The position numbers and the translations under genes were made by a program. A DNA stretch of 59,887 nt from Alphaproteobacteria bacterium (GTDB lineage Bacteria; Pseudomonadota; Alphaproteobacteria; GCA-2731375): contig VGEV01000003.1 of assembly GCA_016869175.1 (NCBI GenBank), positions 1 through 59,887 of the forward strand. The letters run 5' to 3'. The notes below the pieces were generated by a model. It saw nothing but the letters and a program-made list of their open reading frames with translations. It was not told the DNA's origin and searched no databases. Numbering within the stretch: position 1 is the stretch's first letter; each line of letters begins with the position of its first letter. Shown in pieces: positions 8,159-17,212 of this stretch.

Positions 8159-8905
8159 TCAGTGATTTTCCAGTAGCGGGCCGAAGCCATGCACCTTGTC
8201 GGCGATACCGTGCGCGCGCAGCGCGTGCCAATAGGTGGCCGTGTTGATCGCCATGACCGGCTTGCCGAACCAGCGCTCGGCCTCCACCGCCAGGCGCACC
8301 ATCGACAGGTTGGTGCCGACTTGCACGATCGCTTCCACCTTGTCGTCGTTGAGGCTGATCAGGTGCCGGCGCAGCGCGTCCTCCTGCACCTCGGCGATGT
8401 TGGTGGGCGAGGTGCAGCGCAGGCCAAGGAACTTCACCACATCAAAGCCGCAATCCTGGAAGAACTGGGTGACGTTCTTGTCGGAGATCGGCTGGTAGGG
8501 CGAGACCACCGCGATGCGCTTGACCCGGTAGAGATTGAGCGCGGCTTCCAGCGCGAACGACCCGGCCGAGACCCTGACCCCGCAATGCCGCTCCAGCGCC
8601 TGGCGGCGCTCCTCGGATGCCGCGCGGCCGCCCCAGAACATCAGCGCCGACATGCCCATGATCAGGTAGTCGGGCTCGCAGGTCATGCAGCGGTCGACGG
8701 CATGGTACAGTTCGCCCTCGATCACCTTGACGAGGCTGACGAACGTCTCGTCGTCGCGGATCGGCATGTTCGGCACATGGATGCGGCCATAATGGTTGGT
8801 CACCCCGGGCGGCCGCATGTCGTCCATGTCCGGCTGCACGATGGTATTGGTCGACGGCGCCACCACCGCGAATTTCGCCCGCCAGCCCAAGGCATCCTTC
8901 GCCAT
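8159..8905 (-). CDS. Maleate isomerase/arylmalonate decarboxylase-like protein lacking both catalytic Cys
   Basis: A 248-residue member of the Asp/Glu racemase superfamily, closest in layout to maleate cis-trans isomerase and arylmalonate decarboxylase. It has the N-terminal VAPSTNTIVQPDM, the central ERHCGVRVSAGSFALEAALNLYRVKRIAVVSPY, and EAIVQVGTNLSMVRLAVEAE. The family uses cysteines in a 'ACTSGS'-type and a 'SCTNL'-type motif. Here these read MGMSALMF (about 82-89) and QVGTNL (about 196-201), so neither cysteine is present. The protein either uses other chemistry or has lost racemase/isomerase activity. It is spaced 27 bases from the class IV aminotransferase and 33 from the desulfhydrase-like gene, consistent with one operon. 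Confidence 0.82.
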   Translation of the reverse strand: MAKDALGWRAKFAVVAPSTNTIVQPDMDDMRPPGVTNHYGRIHVPNMPIRDDETFVSLVKVIEGELYHAVDRCMTCEPDYLIMGMSALMFWGGRAASEERRQALERHCGVRVSAGSFALEAALNLYRVKRIAVVSPYQPISDKNVTQFFQDCGFDVVKFLGLRCTSPTNIAEVQEDALRRHLISLNDDKVEAIVQVGTNLSMVRLAVEAERWFGKPVMAINTATYWHALRAHGIADKVHGFGPLLENH

Positions 8906-8938
8906 CGCTTCCTCTTGCTCGTCCTTGGTCCTCGGGGT

Positions 8939-9988
8939 TCAGCCGACGCCGATATCCCCGGCATAAGCGAACAGGGCGGGCAGGCCGCCCGTGTGCACGA
9001 ACACCACGCGATCCGACGTCGTCAGACGGCCCTTGCGCACATGATCGATCAGCCCCGACATCGCCTTGCCGGTATAGACCGGATCCAGGATGACGCCCTC
9101 GGTCTCGGCCAACAGGCGGATCGCCTCGCGCGCCGCATCGGTCAGCACGCCGTATTTCTCGCCGACGTAGTTCGGCTCGTTGGCGATGTCGGCGGGCTTG
9201 ACGTCGAGCGGCAGCCGCAGGCGCTTGGCGGTGGCGTCGGCAATGCGGGCGATGGCGACGGCGCGATCCTCGTCCCAGCGGCTGGGGTTGACCACCACCA
9301 CCTTGGTCGGCCGGCCGAGCGCGGCTGCGGCCATGTGCAGGCCGGCCGGCGTCATCATCGTGCCGGCGACATAGAGATGGCTGGCGACCAGGTTGCGTTC
9401 GGCCAATTGGGCGTCCAGCTCGAGATAGCCGCTGACATAGCCGAGCGCCGAGAGCGACAGCACGTCGAGGTTGAACGGCGACAGGTAATACGGGCGCTTG
9501 CCGGCGGCCTTGAGCTTGGCCACCTTCGCCTCGAGATAGGGCGGCAAGTCCTGCATGTGGTCGACATTGACGATTTCGACGTCGGCGCCCATCAGCTTGT
9601 CGAGGAACAGGTTGCCCTGCAGCAAAGGGCCCTTGACGCCATGCACCAGCACCAGCGAGCAGTCGAGGCCCAGCTTGCGGCAGGCGGCGGTGATCTGGCG
9701 GCACCAGTTGGACTGGGTATAGGCGCCGCACACCACCGTGTCGGCGCCCTGCGCCAGGATCTCGGCGAACACGAATTCGAGCTGGCGGGTCTTGTTGCCG
9801 CCGAAGGCAAGCCCGGTCAAGTCGTCGCGCTTGATGAAGATTTCCGGCCCGCCCAGGCGCTTGCTCAGTCGCGGCAAGTGCTCCAGCGGGGTCGGCAGAT
9901 GCGCCAACGACACCCGGGGAAACTCGGCGATCTGCGCCGCCAGTTCGACCGGCGTCAGCGGCAGTCGGTTGGTGGTCGCGCGGTCCAT
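8939..9988 (-). CDS. D-cysteine desulfhydrase/ACC deaminase family PLP enzyme
   Basis: A 349-residue fold-type II PLP enzyme. LTPVELAAQIAEFPRVSLAHLPTPLEHLPRLS is the standard opening of the D-cysteine desulfhydrase/1-aminocyclopropane-1-carboxylate deaminase family. The PLP lysine lies in IKRDDLTGLAFGGNKTRQLEF (about residue 65), followed by CGAYTQSNWCRQ, where Gln-Ser-Asn holds the substrate carboxylate. The C-terminal domain has VILDPVYTGKAMSGLID and FVHTGGLPALFAY, the HTGG typical of this family. D-cysteine desulfhydrase gives pyruvate, H2S and ammonia; ACC deaminase gives 2-oxobutyrate and ammonia. Discriminating residues were not checked against a structure, so the substrate is left open. 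It is the first gene of the 10-to-4.5 kb minus-strand run. Confidence 0.9.
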   Translation of the reverse strand: MDRATTNRLPLTPVELAAQIAEFPRVSLAHLPTPLEHLPRLSKRLGGPEIFIKRDDLTGLAFGGNKTRQLEFVFAEILAQGADTVVCGAYTQSNWCRQITAACRKLGLDCSLVLVHGVKGPLLQGNLFLDKLMGADVEIVNVDHMQDLPPYLEAKVAKLKAAGKRPYYLSPFNLDVLSLSALGYVSGYLELDAQLAERNLVASHLYVAGTMMTPAGLHMAAAALGRPTKVVVVNPSRWDEDRAVAIARIADATAKRLRLPLDVKPADIANEPNYVGEKYGVLTDAAREAIRLLAETEGVILDPVYTGKAMSGLIDHVRKGRLTTSDRVVFVHTGGLPALFAYAGDIGVG

Positions 9989-12385
9989 GCTTGCCTTCGG
10001 CTTGCCGGCCGCAGGCTAGCGCATTTGCCGTCGCCGGCGAAAGGCAGTCCTGCTATGCCGCCGCCTTGCGCGCCAGCACCTCCGACAACTTGGTCGCCAG
10101 TTCGGTCCGGCGATAGGGCTTGGCCAGCACCTCGGCGTCGGCGCCCAGGAAACCCGCCTGGGTGATGGCATTGCGCGGATAGCCGGAAGTGAACAGCACC
10201 TTGAGCTGGGGCCGCTGGCGGCGGGCCTCGACGGCCAGGTCGGCGCCGGTCATGCCGCCCGGCAGGATGACGTCGGTGAACAACAGCTCAATTCCCGGCG
10301 TCTCCTGCAAGAGTCGCAGCGCCGCGTTGGCGTCCGGCGCCACCACGACCTGATAGCCGAGCCCCCGCAGGAGCTCGGCCACATGGGTGCGCACGGCCGA
10401 GTCGTCCTCCACCGCCAGAATTACCTGTTGTGTCGCCTGCGGCTTCGTCGGTTCCTCGATGTCCGTCATTTCCTTCTCCTCGTCTACGCTCTGTGCCCGC
10501 GGCAGGTAAAGCCTCACCGCCATACCGACGCCCAGTTCGCTATGGATTCGGATTTGGCCGCCCGACTGCTGCACGAAGCCGTGCACCATGCTGAGCCCCA
10601 AGCCACTGCCCTGACCGACGTCCTTAGTGGTGAAGAACGGTTCGAAGACGCGGGCCAACACCTCGCTGGACATGCCCGTGTCGGTGTCGGTCACCGCCAA
10701 CAGGACGAATTGCCCGGCGATCGTTTCGGCCGCGCTGCCGTCCTCGCCGTCGACTTCGTCGACGTTGCTGGCTTCGATGGTCAGGCTGCCGCCCTGCGGC
10801 ATGGCGTCTCGCGCGTTGATCGCCAAGTTGAGAATGGCGGCCTCGGTCTGGGTCGGATCGATCGCGCATTGCCAGAGATCGGGCGCGGACTTGACCGCGA
10901 TGACATAAGTCGCGCCCAACGCGCGGCGCAGCAATTTGGCGGTCGTCTCCAGCAGGGCGGCCACGTCAATTCGTGCCGGCTCTAAGGCCTGCTGCTGGGA
11001 GAAGGCCAGGAGCTGCCGGGTCAGCGAGGCGCCGCGCTCCGCCGCTTCGATCACTCGGGCGACCAATTCGTGCTCGCGCGGGCGCTCGTGAATGGATTCT
11101 TCCAGCATGTCGAGGTTGCCAACCACGACGGCCAGCCGGTTGTTGAAGTCGTGCGCGATGCCCCCGGTCAATTGACCGACGGCTTCCATCTTCTGCGCTT
11201 GCCGCAGGCGCTGTTCCGTCTGGCGACGCTGCTGCGCCTCCAGCGCCAGCGACAAGATGTCGGCGACCGAACCGGCGAAGCTGATCTCATCCTCGCTCCA
11301 ATGCCGTGCTGGTCCCACATGCTCGCAGCACAGTACTCCGCGCACGCCCTCGCTGGTGCGCAAGGTGGCGTCCAGCATGGAGGCGATGCCGAGGGGCTTC
11401 AGGTAGCCGGCCGCGAACTCGGCGGTGCGCGGATCGTTCGGCGCGTCATGCGCGGCGATGGTGCGCAATTCGTCCAGTGCGTCGAAGTAAGCGGGGTAAT
11501 CCTTGGTGGCCAGGCGCATCGCGGTCTGTTGCGGGTCTTGGCCCTGAACGTACAGATGCTGCGACACGATGGCCTGGCGGTCTGCGGTGTAGAGCCAAAC
11601 GCCGACCCGGGTGACTTCCAAGACCTTCGCCACCTGCTCGCAAATCATGGGCAGTTGGGCGGCGATCTCGCCGGCCGATAGGGACTTGCTGCGCGCCAGC
11701 TTGGCCAATGCCTGGAACTGCCGGCGTTGCCGTTTGGCGTTGGCCCGCAAGGCCGCGTCGGCCCGGCGCAGGGCGGTCACGTCGGTGCGCAGGCCCAGCA
11801 GCCCGCCGTTGCTGGTGCGGCGATCCTCCATGCGCAGAATGCGGCCATCGTGCCATTCCACCTCGATCGTCTGGGCGCCGCCGGCACGTGCCGTACCGCG
11901 CATGGCCTCATAACGTGTGGGATCCGCCTCTGGCTTGGCGACCAGGCGGCGCTCGATGACAGCTTGGGTGATCTCCCGGTTCGGGGTGCCGGCGGCGAAC
12001 TTGTCCACCAAGTCGGGCAACATGTCGCGCAGCGCCTGGTTGCAGGTAACGAAGCGGTCCTCGGCGTCGTACAGCACGAAGCCGGCGCCCAGGTTCTCGA
12101 TGGCGTCGCGCAGCAGGGCCTCGCTTGCCTTTAACCGCTCGCGCATGGTGACCTCGGCGGTCACGTCGCTGGCGGAGCCGCGATAGCCCTGGAAGTTTCC
12201 CTGCTCGTCGAAGACCGGTTTGCCGGCGACCTGCATCCATTTGTCGACGTTGCCATGAGCGATGCAGCGATAGACGAAATCGCGGAATGGCCGACGTTTC
12301 TCCAGGTCCAGCAGGTGCTGGCCCCAAACGTCATGGTCGTAGTCCGCATCCAAAAGGTCGCGCCGGGTCTTGCCGTAATGCCATT

Positions 12386-12391
12386 GGGGGG
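12386..12391 (-). other. Homopolymer frameshift site in the kinase
   Basis: Six G on the plus strand (six C in the gene). The upstream frame ends in ...ERIVGVPP and the downstream frame resumes WHYGKTRRDLLDADY. One extra C would give the seamless reading GVPPQWHYGKT. Confidence 0.7.
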
Positions 12392-12673
12392 CACGCCGAC
12401 GATGCGCTCGACATTGTCGGACATATAGATGAAGCGCAGGTCGCCGTCGGTTTCCCACAGCCAGTCGCCGGCCGTCTCAGCGAAGTCACGGAAGCGTAGT
12501 TCGCTTTGCCGCAGGGCCTCCTCAGCGCGCTTGTGCTCGGTGATGTCGACGTGGCTGACAACGAACTGGCCGTCGGCGGTGCGCTTGGAACTGCTGCGCA
12601 ACCAACGGCCGTTGCCGAGTTGGCTGACGCTGTCGGCCTCACCGGGATTGGCCAGGTGCTGCAGCTGCGCGCA

Positions 12674-12676
12674 CTA
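12674..12676 (-). other. In-frame TAG interrupting the kinase PAS domain
   Basis: The frame reads ...IMPAEA, TAG, CAQLQHLANPGEAD..., and on both sides the sequence fits one PAS-7 domain (downstream GNGRWLRSSSKRTADG and HVDITEHKRAE). TAG is a normal terminal stop for several genes here (amt, glnK, the NnrU gene, gst), so recoding is not supported. Confidence 0.75.
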
Positions 12677-13564
12677 GGCCTCAGCCGGCATGATCGCGCC
12701 GTGTGCCGTTTGCGGGCGCGCGCCCTGGCGCAGCAGCTCAGACAGCGTCAGTCCTTGGCGGACCGCATCGGCCGACAGTTCGAAGACCGCCAAGAGCCGC
12801 GTGTTCCACAGCACCAGCCGGTCGTCCGCGTCGAATAGCGCGAAGGCCTCGGTGGTGGCGGACAGCAGGTCCCAGGCGGTTTGCCGTTCCCGCAATTGCC
12901 GTTCCAGTCCGAGACGGCGTTCCTTGGCCCTCTCGTAGTCCTCAAAGCCCCGGTGGATGGCGGTGGCGGCCGCGTGCATGGCAAGGGCGAATACCACCAC
13001 CATCAGCGCGGTCAGGCCATGCGCCAAGTCAGGTTGCGTGCCAAAATGCACGATCCAGGGAACCAGCACGGTAGCGGAATAGACCCTGGCGACCGCGGGC
13101 AGGGCGGAAAGCGTGGCCGTGGCGCCGGCCACCATGCCGTAGGCGACCACCAGCAGCACGTGTTCATATTGGCGCGGCAGGTGGTCGACGAACAGGGCAA
13201 GGATGCCCCAAAGGCTGCCGGCGGCCAGGGCGAACAGCATGGCGCGGCGATGGCCCCGCGGCGAGATCGGCCGCGCGCGGGTCTGGCCGCGGCGGCGGAA
13301 CCACAGCAGCAGCGGCACCCCGACCGAGAGCCAACTTGCTAACAGCCAGATGGCCACGAGCGCGACCGGGAGATGTGGCCACAACAGCACTGCCGTCAGG
13401 GTGGACATGCAGAGCGTCACGCCCGCATTGATCGGCGTCTGCCGCGCGAAGGTCGCGCGGGCGCCGCCGCCAACCGTGGTCGACGCCTGGCTCACGGCTG
13501 GCATGGCGAAGCCAGCCGCGGGCGCGCCGGGAGGGCGTGGAAGGATCTACCGAGCATGACGGTC

Positions 13565-13603
13565 CTTGGCTGCCCCCATAACAGAACAGGCGGGGTTGCC
13601 AAG
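13565..13603. terminator. Possible hairpin between kinase and GMC genes
   Basis: Arms CTTGGC (13565-13570) and GCCAAG (13598-13603), extended by CCCC/GGGG with two mismatches, flank a loop of about 16 bases. It lies between the GMC oxidoreductase stop and the kinase start, both on the minus strand. There is no T tract, so it may be a terminator or a leader structure of the kinase region. Confidence 0.3.
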
Positions 13604-13606
13604 CAG

Positions 13607-15259
13607 TTAACAAGGCATAGGCGACGGCGAGCGGGCGCGGCGGTCCTGGCGGATCAGGTCGGCGGCTTTTTCCGCGATCATGATGGTCGGCGCATTGGTG
13701 TTGCCGGAGGTGATCGTGGGCATGACCGAGGCATCCACCACGCGCAGGCCGGTCAAGCCATGCACGCGCAGGCGGTCATCGACCACGGCCAGGCCATCGT
13801 TGCCCATCCTGCAGGTGCCGACCGCGTGAAAGATGGTCGTGCCGATCTCAGCCGCCGCGCGGACCAGTTCCTCCTCGCTCTGGAACTGCCGGCCGGGCTT
13901 GAACTCCTCGGGCGCGAAACGGGCCAGCGCCGGGGCGGCGGCGATGCGCCGGGTCAGCCGGATCGCCTCGGCCGCCACCCGCCGGTCTTCCGCCGTCGCC
14001 AGGTAATTCGGCCGGATCGTCGGCTGTGTGGTGGGGTCAGCGCTCTGGATATGCACCTGGCCGCGGCTTTCGGGACGGAGGTTGCAGACCGAGGCCGTAA
14101 ACGCCGGAAACGAGTGCAGCGGCTCACCGAAACGATCCAGGCTCAGTGGCTGCACGTGATATTCGAGGTTCGGCGTTTCCAGATTGGCATCGCTTCTGGC
14201 GAAGCAGCCGAGCTGGCTCGGCGACATGGTCATCGGACCGCGCTTGAACAGGAAATATTCCAGCGCCATGCCGGCCTTGCCGAGCAGGCTGTTGGCCCGT
14301 TCGTTGAGCGTGCGGGTATGGCTGACCTTGTAGGCCAGGCGCAGCTGCAGGTGATCCTGCAGGTTCTCCCCCACCCCGGGCAGGGCATGCGCCAGGGCAA
14401 TGCCGTGTGCCGCCAGCAGCGCGGGCGCGCCGATGCCCGATAGCTCCAGCAGCTGCGGCGAGCCGATGGCGCCGGCCGACAGCAGCAGTTCGCCGCGCAC
14501 GGCGGCCTTGCGGGGCTGTCCGTGCTGCAGGAAGTCCAGGCCGATGACGCGCCGGCCTTCGAGCAGCAGGCGGGTCGCCTGCGCATGCGTCACGATCCGC
14601 AGGTTCGCTCGGCTGGCCACGGGACGCAGAAAGGCGCTGGCCGCGTTCCAGCGCACGCCGCGTTTCTGGTTCACCTGGAAATAACCGCAGCCCTCGTTGT
14701 TGCCGCGGTTGAAGTCGTCGGTCTTAGGAATGCCGATCTCCGCCGCCGCAACGCGGAAGGCGTCCAAGATCTCCCAGGTCAGGCGCATCTCCTCCACGCG
14801 CCATTCGCCGCCGCTGCCATGCGCCTCGTCGGCGCCGCCGGCGAAATCCTCCGAACGCTTGAAATAGGGCAGCACGTCGTCCCACGACCAGCCGACGTTG
14901 CCCAGCTGCCGCCATTGATCGTAGTCGCGCGCCTGGCCGCGCATATAGATCATGCCGTTGATCGAGGAGCAGCCGCCCAGCACGCGCCCGCGCGGGTAGT
15001 TGAGGGCGCGGCCGTTGAGTGCCGCTTCCGGCTGGGTCTTGAAACACCAGTCGGTGCGCGGGTTGTTCATCGTGAACAGATAGCCGACCGGGATGTGGAT
15101 CCAGAAGTAATCGTCCTTGCCGCCGGCCTCGAGCAGCAGAACGGACACGTCCGGGTCGGCCGACAGCCGGTTGGCCAGCACGCAGCCGGCGGGACCGGCG
15201 CCCACCACCACGTAGTCGAACGCGCCGATCGATTCCCCGGCGCTGTCCGCCGCTGTCAT
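13607..15259 (-). CDS. GMC family oxidoreductase (choline dehydrogenase-like)
   Basis: A 550-residue FAD-dependent alcohol oxidoreductase. The Rossmann motif [16 protein letters not shown] (about 17-32) binds FAD, and the GMC signatures [20 protein letters not shown] and [15 protein letters not shown] are both intact. The active-site base lies in [12 protein letters not shown], and the C-terminal FAD contact in [25 protein letters not shown]. It resembles choline/alcohol dehydrogenases that feed electrons to the respiratory chain or oxygen; the substrate is unknown. ATG 15259 was chosen over an upstream in-frame start because it begins just before the FAD motif. A paralogue lies at 53451-55064. 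Confidence 0.93.
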   Translation of the reverse strand: MTAADSAGESIGAFDYVVVGAGPAGCVLANRLSADPDVSVLLLEAGGKDDYFWIHIPVGYLFTMNNPRTDWCFKTQPEAALNGRALNYPRGRVLGGCSSINGMIYMRGQARDYDQWRQLGNVGWSWDDVLPYFKRSEDFAGGADEAHGSGGEWRVEEMRLTWEILDAFRVAAAEIGIPKTDDFNRGNNEGCGYFQVNQKRGVRWNAASAFLRPVASRANLRIVTHAQATRLLLEGRRVIGLDFLQHGQPRKAAVRGELLLSAGAIGSPQLLELSGIGAPALLAAHGIALAHALPGVGENLQDHLQLRLAYKVSHTRTLNERANSLLGKAGMALEYFLFKRGPMTMSPSQLGCFARSDANLETPNLEYHVQPLSLDRFGEPLHSFPAFTASVCNLRPESRGQVHIQSADPTTQPTIRPNYLATAEDRRVAAEAIRLTRRIAAAPALARFAPEEFKPGRQFQSEEELVRAAAEIGTTIFHAVGTCRMGNDGLAVVDDRLRVHGLTGLRVVDASVMPTITSGNTNAPTIMIAEKAADLIRQDRRARSPSPMPC

Positions 15260-15332
15260 GCCGTGCTCCCTGGCCCGCCCCGCGGGCCGGGGATTATCGG
15301 CGGCCAGGCCGCCCCAGGGCAATCCGCCCGCG

Positions 15333-15614
15333 CTACTTCGCCGTCAGATAGCCGTCGATGGTGGCGGCGTCCGCTGCGCGGATGGTCATGCCGTTGGGAC
15401 CGGCGCCAACGCGCGTGACCAGGGTCTTCAGGTCGCCGTTCCTGCCGAACTCGTCCCATTCCTTGGAGCCGGCCTTGAACACCCAGAGCCGATTGTCCAC
15501 CACCTTGGTGGCATAGCCCGGCTTGTCGAAACCGGCCGACTGTCGCATTTGGGCACAGCCCGCGGCCAGCGCCAGGGCCGCCACTGCCACCATCGCCAAC
15601 ATGCTTCCGCGCAT
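15333..15614 (-). CDS. Small putative lipoprotein
   Basis: A 93-residue protein with a lipoprotein signal peptide: a short basic N-terminus, a hydrophobic stretch and the lipobox LAAGC, cleaved before Cys at about residue 21. The mature part is short, with no recognised domain apart from a KVVDNRLWVFKAGSKEWDEF segment and a C-terminal region rich in Ala/Asp/Thr. ATG 15614 is preferred; a TTG 12 bases upstream is possible. It is probably a periplasm-facing lipid-anchored protein of unknown function. It lies between the GMC oxidoreductase and the HerA-like gene on the same strand. Confidence 0.65.
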   Translation of the reverse strand: MRGSMLAMVAVAALALAAGCAQMRQSAGFDKPGYATKVVDNRLWVFKAGSKEWDEFGRNGDLKTLVTRVGAGPNGMTIRAADAATIDGYLTAK

Positions 15615-15704
15615 CCCCGCCCCCAAGCTTGCGTCGCGGCCGGACGCTAGCGGGCAGACACGACGATCGTGTTGTCGTTCGATTTCAGTTTGGTGACGGG
15701 ATCG

Positions 15705-17201
15705 TCAACGCCGGCCGCGCAGGATCGAGCCCAGCACACCGCGCACGATCTCCTGGCCGATCCGGCTGCCGACGGCCCGGACGACACTCTTGGCCAGGGC
15801 CTCGCCGATGCCCTCGCGGTTGCCACGGGGCGGCGGGCGCTGCCGTTCCATGGGCGCGTCCTCGCGCGGCAGCGCGCGTTCGCGCCGCGGCGCCACTTGC
15901 GGTGGCCGGCTGGCGGGCGTCGGCGCGGCGCGGTTCTGCAACATCTCGTAGGCCGAGACGCGGTCGAACACCCGGTCGTATTTGCCGCCATGCGGGCTGG
16001 CGGCGATCACCCGCCGGCGCTCGTCGGGCGCGAGCGGACCCAGCCGGCCGGCGGGCGGCGCGATCAGCGTGCGGGCGACGATGCCGGGCGCGCCGTCCGG
16101 CCCCAGGGTGGAGACCAGCGCCTCGCCAACCCGCAGCTGGCCGATGGTTTCGGCGGTGTCGAAGGCCGGATTGGGCCGGAACGACTCGGCCGCCGCCGCG
16201 ATCGCCTTGCGTTCCTTCGGCGTATAGCCCCGCAACGCATGCTGGATGCGATTGCCGAGCTGGCCCAGCACGACGTCGGGCAGATCGGCCGGGTTCTGGG
16301 TGACAAAATAGATGCCGACCTCCTTGGAGCGGATCAGCCGCACCACCTGCGCCACCTTGTCGAGCAGCGCTCTGGGCGCATCGTCGAACAACAGATGGGC
16401 CTCGTCGAAAAAGAACACCAGGCGTGGCTTCTCGGCGTCTCCCACCTCGGGCAGGTTCTCGAACAGTTCGGACAGCAGCCAGAGCAGGAAACTGGCGTAA
16501 AGCCGAGGCCGCAGCACCAATTGGTCGGCCGCCAGGATGTTGATGTAGCCGTGGCCCGAGGTGTCGGTGCGCAGGAAGTCGGCGAGTTCCAGCGCCGGTT
16601 CGCCGAAGAAACGCTCGGCGCCCTGCTGCTCCAACAGCAACAGCGAGCGCTGAATCGCGCCGACCGACGCCGAGGACACCTAGCCCAGGCTGCGCGAAAG
16701 CTCGCCCGCGCGTTCCCCCACCAGTTGCAGCAGGGCGCGCAGGTCCTTGAGGTCCAGCAGCAGTAGGCCTTCGTCGTCGGCCAGACGGAAGGCGATGTTG
16801 AGCACGCCCTCCTGCACGTCGTTCAGTTCCAGCAGCCGAGCCAGCAGGAGCGGACCCAGGTCGGAGACGGTGGCGCGGACGGGATGGCCTTGCTCGCCGA
16901 ACAGATCCCAGAGGATGGCGGGAAATGCCCGGCCGGCATAGCCGGCGAGGTCCAGCTCGGCCGCGCGCCGGGCCAGGAACGGCTTGTCGCCGCCAGCCGC
17001 CGCCACGCCGCAGAGGTCGCCCTTGATATCGACCGCGAACACCGGCACGCCAGCTGCCGACAGCCCCTCGGCCAGCACCTGCAGCGAGACGGTCTTGCCG
17101 GTTCCGGTGGCGCCCGCGATCAGGCCGTGCCGGTTGGCCAAACGCAGCATCAGATGCTGGGCCGCCTCGCTGGCGCCGCCGATGAGAACGCGGTCCGCCA
17201 T
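15705..17201 (-). pseudogene. HerA-like ATPase (DUF853/YjgR family) split by TAG
   Basis: The two same-frame halves together form one YjgR/DUF853 protein of about 498 codons. The first half (17201-16680) has Walker A GATGTGKT (about residues 30-37), the VDIKGDLCG motif and the alpha-helical insert. The second half (16679-15705) begins VSSASVGAIQRSLLLLEQQG, has Walker B RLVFFFDEAHLLF, the LIRSKEVGIYFVTQNPADLPDVVLGQLGNR signature and a Pro/Arg-rich tail. In the family the segment before SSASVGAIQR is continuous, but here it is TAG 16682-16680, directly followed by GTG 16679. Reinitiation at that GTG could yield two fragments, but Walker A and B would then be on separate chains. The intact family is a hexameric ATPase thought to pump DNA; the role of YjgR is unclear. 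Confidence 0.8.
16680..16682 (-). other. In-frame TAG, abutting a GTG, within the HerA-like gene
   Basis: The frame reads ...LSRSLG, TAG, VSSASVGAIQR. The flanking residues are strongly conserved in the YjgR family, so the stop is internal to the domain. TAG followed immediately by GTG could permit termination-reinitiation. Confidence 0.75.
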
Positions 17202-17212
17202 CGCCGCCGGCG

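Larger units (their letters stand above)
10053..13504 (-). pseudogene. Hybrid sensor histidine kinase, disrupted by a TAG and a frameshift
   Basis: In order on the minus strand: five to six membrane helices (about 13460-12960); a coiled linker; a PAS-7 domain cut by TAG 12676-12674; a PAS domain (RFRDFAETAGDWLWETDG) that changes frame at a C run near 12391-12386; a second PAS-7 domain; a GAF domain; HisKA with the phospho-accepting His in GGIAHDFNN; a HATPase with NLAINARDAMP and GQGSGLGLSMVHGF; and a C-terminal receiver with Asp in LLFTDVILPGG and Lys in LAKPYRR. Restoring one C makes the second PAS continuous (GVPPQWHYGKT), and reading through TAG joins the two halves of the first PAS-7. 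With both lesions no full kinase is made. Either a recent pseudogene or sequence errors would explain it; the remaining domains look undecayed, favouring a recent event or error. Confidence 0.8.

Noticed and set aside
12674..16682. TAG recoding (pyrrolysine-like) in the kinase and HerA-like genes
   Set aside because: TAG is used as the terminal stop of amt, glnK, the NnrU gene, gst and others in this window, so reassignment is unlikely; nonsense changes or errors are simpler.
16680..16682. Selenocysteine at the HerA-like stop
   Set aside because: The codon is TAG, not TGA, and no Cys is expected there in the family.
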